Source of the DNA: JAYFRC01 sp034926415
GTDB lineage: Bacteria; Bacillota; Clostridia; Oscillospirales; Oscillospiraceae
Length of the DNA: 14,004 bases
NCBI GenBank assembly: GCA_034926415.1
Contig: JAYFRC010000037.1
Span: forward strand, 1 to 14,004
Direction of reading: 5' to 3'
The translations under genes and the position numbers were made by a program. The notes under the pieces are model-generated. The model was not told the origin of the DNA. It was given only the letters and a program-made list of their open reading frames with translations, and made no database searches. This document shows, piece after piece, positions 10,948-14,004 of this stretch; the first letter of the stretch is position 1, and each line of letters begins with the position of its first letter.

Positions 10948-11277
10948 ATGAGTAGACCATACAAGACCTATACGCCGGCGGAACTCATGATCTGGATTCC
11001 GCAGCTGATCGCGCGGAATGATCTGCATGCGTTCTATATCACCAAGGCATGGCTGCATTTGCGAGAAGAGGTTCTTCGCGAGCAGCATTATGAGTGCCAG
11101 TTGTGCAAGGCAAAGGGACTGTATGTTCCGGCGACAACGGTACACCATAAGCGGACAGTCCGTAAAGCGCCGTGGCTGGCGCTGACCAAGAGTAACCTGC
11201 TTTGCCTATGTGACGAGTGCCATTATGAGATTCATCATAAGCAGAAACCAAAGTGGGACGACGAAAGGTGGCAGTAA
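10948..11277 (+). CDS. HNH endonuclease of the packaging module
   Basis: 109 residues with the HNH beta-beta-alpha-metal fold: zinc knuckles C50-X2-C53 (ECQLCKAKG) and C88-X2-C91 (CLCDECHYEIHH), the catalytic HH at 66-67 in TTVHHKRT, and H92/H96. In HK97-type phages an HNH protein just before the terminase genes works with the terminase to cut DNA during packaging. Placement here is the same. No strong ribosome site is seen before the ATG (AGAAAG only). It is not part of an IscB-type protein, which would be several times longer. Confidence 0.9.
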   Translation: MSRPYKTYTPAELMIWIPQLIARNDLHAFYITKAWLHLREEVLREQHYECQLCKAKGLYVPATTVHHKRTVRKAPWLALTKSNLLCLCDECHYEIHHKQKPKWDDERWQ

Positions 11278-11534
11278 TGCTGACAATCAAAGGGACAGCC
11301 GAAGAGATTCGAATATTTAAGCAGATCGCGGAACGCAAGATGCTTGATCAGTCGTGTGATGCAATAGTTCTTTATGACAAATTAGAGGAACTTTTGTTTT
11401 TGGACAGGCCAGTAAAATTCGAAGTTGACGACTCCCCCGGTCGAAAAATTCCAAAAGCGGCCGAGCATGGGGAGAACGGGCAACAAGGTAGACAAAACCG
11501 GTGTCTCGCGCGCGTGAGAAAAAATTTGCCCTGA
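11277..11534 (+). CDS. Hypothetical protein between HNH and small terminase
   Basis: 85 residues, MLTIKGTAEEIRIFKQIAER at the start, then a hydrophobic patch (LYDKLEELLFLDRP) and a basic, low-complexity tail. The ATG shares a base with the HNH stop (TAATG) and has AAAGGTGG upstream. The MLTIKGT start recurs in small proteins of clostridial phages, from memory; no function is known. Confidence 0.65.
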   Translation: MLTIKGTAEEIRIFKQIAERKMLDQSCDAIVLYDKLEELLFLDRPVKFEVDDSPGRKIPKAAEHGENGQQGRQNRCLARVRKNLP

Positions 11535-11550
11535 AAAGAGGCGGTAAAGT

Positions 11551-11871
11551 ATGGCAAAAGCACGGGACGTAAGGAAATCTTTAATCGAACAGCTCCAAGC
11601 GAAGGGCGCAGATGTCGTGCTTTATCGCTCCATGATCGACGACTATATGTGGCTTTACCAGCAATTTCACCAGATGCAGGCGGATATACGCAAGCGCGGC
11701 CGGACATATATGGCGACCTCCGCGGCGGGCAAGGAATATGAGAAGGATAATCCGTCCGTAAAAAACGCGCTGCTCTACAGCCGGCAGATGGTCACGATCC
11801 TGGGTGCGCTGGGATTGGACACCAAGACGGTGGTCGGCGGCGCGGCGGGCGATGACGAGGATGATCTGTAA
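11551..11871 (+). CDS. terS: Terminase small subunit, P27 family
   Basis: Recognises phage DNA and loads the large terminase onto it. 106 residues, mostly helical, with MAKARDVRKSLIEQLQAKGA, a middle DDYMWLYQQFHQMQADIRKR typical of P27-family small subunits, and the family-like ending NPSVKNALLYSRQMVTILGA LGL with an acidic tail DDEDDL. Ribosome site GAGGCGG precedes the ATG. Its end overlaps the start of the large subunit by 11 bases. Confidence 0.85.
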   Translation: MAKARDVRKSLIEQLQAKGADVVLYRSMIDDYMWLYQQFHQMQADIRKRGRTYMATSAAGKEYEKDNPSVKNALLYSRQMVTILGALGLDTKTVVGGAAGDDEDDL

Positions 11872-13501
11872 AGAGGCTGACGAATATATCGCGTTTGTCC
11901 GATCCGGAACCGTTCCCGTCTGCAAAGACCAGATTGCCCTGTGCGATTATGTAGAAAAATGCTTCCGGGAGGAAAAGATCTATGTCGATGAACAGCAGCT
12001 AAAGCGGTATCTAAATTTTCAACGCTATTTTCCATTTCAGCTTTTGCCATGGGAGAAATTCATATTTGCCTTGCATAATTGCGTATATCGGGCCCCCGGA
12101 GTTCTCCGGTGGCCTGTTTTATTTGTCTACGTCGGGCGGGGAGCGGGCAAGAACGGATATCTTGCGTTTGAATCCTTTTGCTGGATTACGCCGGTCAATG
12201 GTGTTCCGGAATATCATGTGGATATTTTTGCAACGTCGGAGGACCAGGCAAAGACCAGCCCGGATGATGTGCGGGCGGTGCTGGAAAAAAACCGGGTAAA
12301 GCTGGAGAAGCATTTTTATTGGAATCTTGAGTACATCAAAAACTTGAAAACGGGCTCGATCATTCGATATCACACCTCCGCGCCGGGGACTAAGGACGGC
12401 GGCCGGCCGGGTGCTGTCGTGTTCGATGAGTATCATGCCTACCAGAATTACAAGCTAATCGGCACGGCAAAGACCGGGCTCGGGAAAAAAGCCATGCCGC
12501 GGCAGACCATCATCACAACGGACGGCAATGTCCGCGGCGGTCCGCTGGACGATATGAAAGCCCGCGCGGAAGAAATCCTCTACGGCGATGTTGGGGACAA
12601 CGGTATGCTGCCGTTTATTTGCCGACTGGATAACCCGAAGGAAGTTGACACCCCGGCTATGTGGCCGAAGGCAAACCCGTCATATATCTATTTGCCGAAC
12701 CTGCAGCAGGAAATGCAGACGGAGTATGCGGATTACAAGATAAACCCTGCTGCAAATTCGGACTTCATGACCAAGCGGATGAATCTGCCGCAAACCTATG
12801 AGGACGCCAGTGTCACGGACTGGAACAACATCCTGGCTGCAAAGAAACCGCTGCCGGATCTGACCGGCTGTTCCTGCGTTGCCGGCATCGACTATATGAA
12901 AACTACAGACTTTCTTTCCGCCGGGCTCTTGTTTCGATACAAGGGCCTTTTTCTTTGGATGCAGCATAGCTGGGTATGCCGGGCAAGCCCAGACCTGTCG
13001 CGGATCAAGGCACCGCTGGACGAGTGGGAGAAGCAAGAATATCTCACCTTTGTAGATGGCCCGGAGATATCCCCGGATGTGCCCGCAGCCTGGCTGGCGG
13101 AAAAGGCCCAGACCTACAATATCACGCTGCTGGGCATGGATAATTTTCGCTATACCCTGCTGACGCGGGCCCTTCGGGAGGCCGGATTTGACACTGATAA
13201 GAGCGGCGCGAACAACATCATGCTGACGAAGCGCGTTACGGAAAACCGGTATGTCCCGGTTGTTACTCATTTGTTCAACAAGCAGCTAATTTGCTGGGGC
13301 GGCGATCCGATGATGGGCTGGTACACCTACAACGCCTGTATTATGACGGAAAAAGGAAATCAGTATTTCGGCAAAAAAGAGGAGAAGTCCCGCAAAACCG
13401 ATGGCTTTAAGGCAATGGTGGCGGCGATCTGCGCGAGTGAAAATTTGCCGGACTGCGGCGAGGAAACCAGCCTCGATGATTTCAAAGTTTATTCTTACTG
13501 A
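11861..13501 (+). CDS. terL: Terminase large subunit
   Basis: Packaging motor and headful/cos nuclease, 546 residues. ATPase part: Walker A GRGAGKNG at 92-99 (K97; Asn where Ser/Thr is usual), Walker B GAVVFDE at 184-190 with E190 catalytic, and the coupling motif around TIITTDG (216-222). RNase H-like nuclease part: D344 in AGIDYMKTTDF, D427 in LGMDNFR and D514 in KTDGFKA. The ATG at 11861 lies inside the end of terS, the usual coupled arrangement; the open frame to 11804 is not coding. It belongs to the Terminase_1 group seen in HK97-like siphophages. Confidence 0.95.
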   Translation: MICKEADEYIAFVRSGTVPVCKDQIALCDYVEKCFREEKIYVDEQQLKRYLNFQRYFPFQLLPWEKFIFALHNCVYRAPGVLRWPVLFVYVGRGAGKNGYLAFESFCWITPVNGVPEYHVDIFATSEDQAKTSPDDVRAVLEKNRVKLEKHFYWNLEYIKNLKTGSIIRYHTSAPGTKDGGRPGAVVFDEYHAYQNYKLIGTAKTGLGKKAMPRQTIITTDGNVRGGPLDDMKARAEEILYGDVGDNGMLPFICRLDNPKEVDTPAMWPKANPSYIYLPNLQQEMQTEYADYKINPAANSDFMTKRMNLPQTYEDASVTDWNNILAAKKPLPDLTGCSCVAGIDYMKTTDFLSAGLLFRYKGLFLWMQHSWVCRASPDLSRIKAPLDEWEKQEYLTFVDGPEISPDVPAAWLAEKAQTYNITLLGMDNFRYTLLTRALREAGFDTDKSGANNIMLTKRVTENRYVPVVTHLFNKQLICWGGDPMMGWYTYNACIMTEKGNQYFGKKEEKSRKTDGFKAMVAAICASENLPDCGEETSLDDFKVYSY

Positions 13502-13516
13502 GAGGGAGGCGAGAGG

Positions 13517-14004
13517 TTGAAAATCATAGATTTTTTTAGGGATATCTTTCAGCCCGGAAAAACGTACAAGCTGAATCAGCGCCTGACGGACGGCACAAAG
13601 CTGCAGCTGGATATCGAGGACTTCGCAATCCAGATGGCGATTAATATGCTCGCCGGGCTGATTGCAAAGTGCGAGTTCAAGACCTATATCAAAGGCAAAG
13701 AGACAAAGGCAGACGAGTATTATGTCTGGAACGTGGAGCCAAACGCCAATCAAAACAGCAGCCAGTTCATTCAGCAGCTTGTGTCAAAGTTGCTGCATAA
13801 TAACGAGGCGTTGGTCGTGGAAGTCAACGGGCAGATGCTTGTTGCCGACAGCTTCACCGCGACCGGATATGCTCTGCGTCCCGCGACGTTTTCCAGTGTG
13901 ACGGTAACAACATTTGATGACAGCTTCACGTTTGACAAGACGTTCAGCATGGCCGACGTGCTTTATTTCCGGCTGAATAATCAGAATATCCGTGCGCTGC
14001 TGGC
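13517..14004 (+). CDS. Portal protein, N-terminal part (runs off the right edge)
   Basis: Forms the dodecameric ring through which DNA enters the capsid. About 162 residues are in the window: MKIIDFFRDIFQPGK, then AINMLAGLIAKCEFKTYI, and NVEPNANQNSSQFIQQLVSK followed by LLHNNEALVV, which is characteristic of HK97-family portals (N-x-N-x-x-S/T-x-x-x-F...G/N-A). TTG at 13517 is preceded by GGGAGG with a 7-base gap; no ATG fits. It follows terL by 15 bases. A protease and capsid gene should follow. Confidence 0.88.
   Translation, partial: MKIIDFFRDIFQPGKTYKLNQRLTDGTKLQLDIEDFAIQMAINMLAGLIAKCEFKTYIKGKETKADEYYVWNVEPNANQNSSQFIQQLVSKLLHNNEALVVEVNGQMLVADSFTATGYALRPATFSSVTVTTFDDSFTFDKTFSMADVLYFRLNNQNIRALL

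Noticed and set aside
10822..11277. HEARO/omega RNA with an IscB-type HNH nuclease
   Set aside because: The HNH protein is 109 residues, lacks RuvC and bridge regions, and sits directly before terminase genes as in ordinary phages.
1..14004. CRISPR arrays, insertion sequences and rRNA genes
   Set aside because: No regularly spaced repeat-spacer pattern, no transposase and no rRNA stretch were seen; the spaced sites at 5305-5446 are operators in a promoter region.

Overview
The window is a bacterial chromosome fragment carrying the left part of an integrated tailed-phage genome. The host is probably a Firmicute of the Clostridia type: leuA is preceded by a T-box leader ending in a terminator, ribosome binding sites are strong AGGAGG types, GTG and TTG starts occur, and the phage genes look like those of clostridial siphophages. 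This placement is inference; no taxonomic marker gene is present.

Host part (1-1226): the 5' end of leuA runs leftward behind a T-box riboswitch and its own promoter. A tRNA-Gln(CTG) gene, with promoter and terminator, runs rightward and is the likely integration target. The element begins at or just after the tRNA 3' end. Between the tRNA terminator and the integrase are GGAGATAAA repeats that may be integrase arm sites.

Lysogeny block (minus strand, 5258 down to 1304): XRE repressor, ImmA/IrrE-like peptidase, a two-gene cargo cassette with its own promoter (a PD-(D/E)XK nuclease-like gene split by one in-frame TAA, then a complete voltage-gated type potassium channel starting on the nuclease stop codon), a 16-codon leader ORF, and a tyrosine recombinase. 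The divergent switch at 5259-5473 holds five operator-like sites with centres 30-33 bp apart, overlapping both promoters; a sixth site follows the Cro-like gene.

Early block (5474-10777, mainly plus strand): Cro-like protein, Xis-like protein, small zinc-ribbon and hypothetical proteins, a Lar-like protein, an HUH rolling-circle type Rep behind a perfect 13-bp palindrome, and a RinA/ArpU-like late activator. Set among these in the opposite direction are six very small minus-strand genes, most with their own promoter, terminator or both. One (8290-8373) looks like a type I (holin-like) toxin whose mRNA can form two competing structures. It lies beside a 188-bp segment present twice (7798-7985 and 8345-8531). 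A second, 39-bp start-region repeat (9769 and 10283) is likewise followed in one copy by a truncated gene.

Packaging block (10948 to the end): HNH nuclease, a small hypothetical protein, P27-type small terminase, large terminase and the start of an HK97-type portal gene. A GC-rich stretch with several hairpins and a possible late promoter precedes it. The right end of the prophage and attR lie outside the window.
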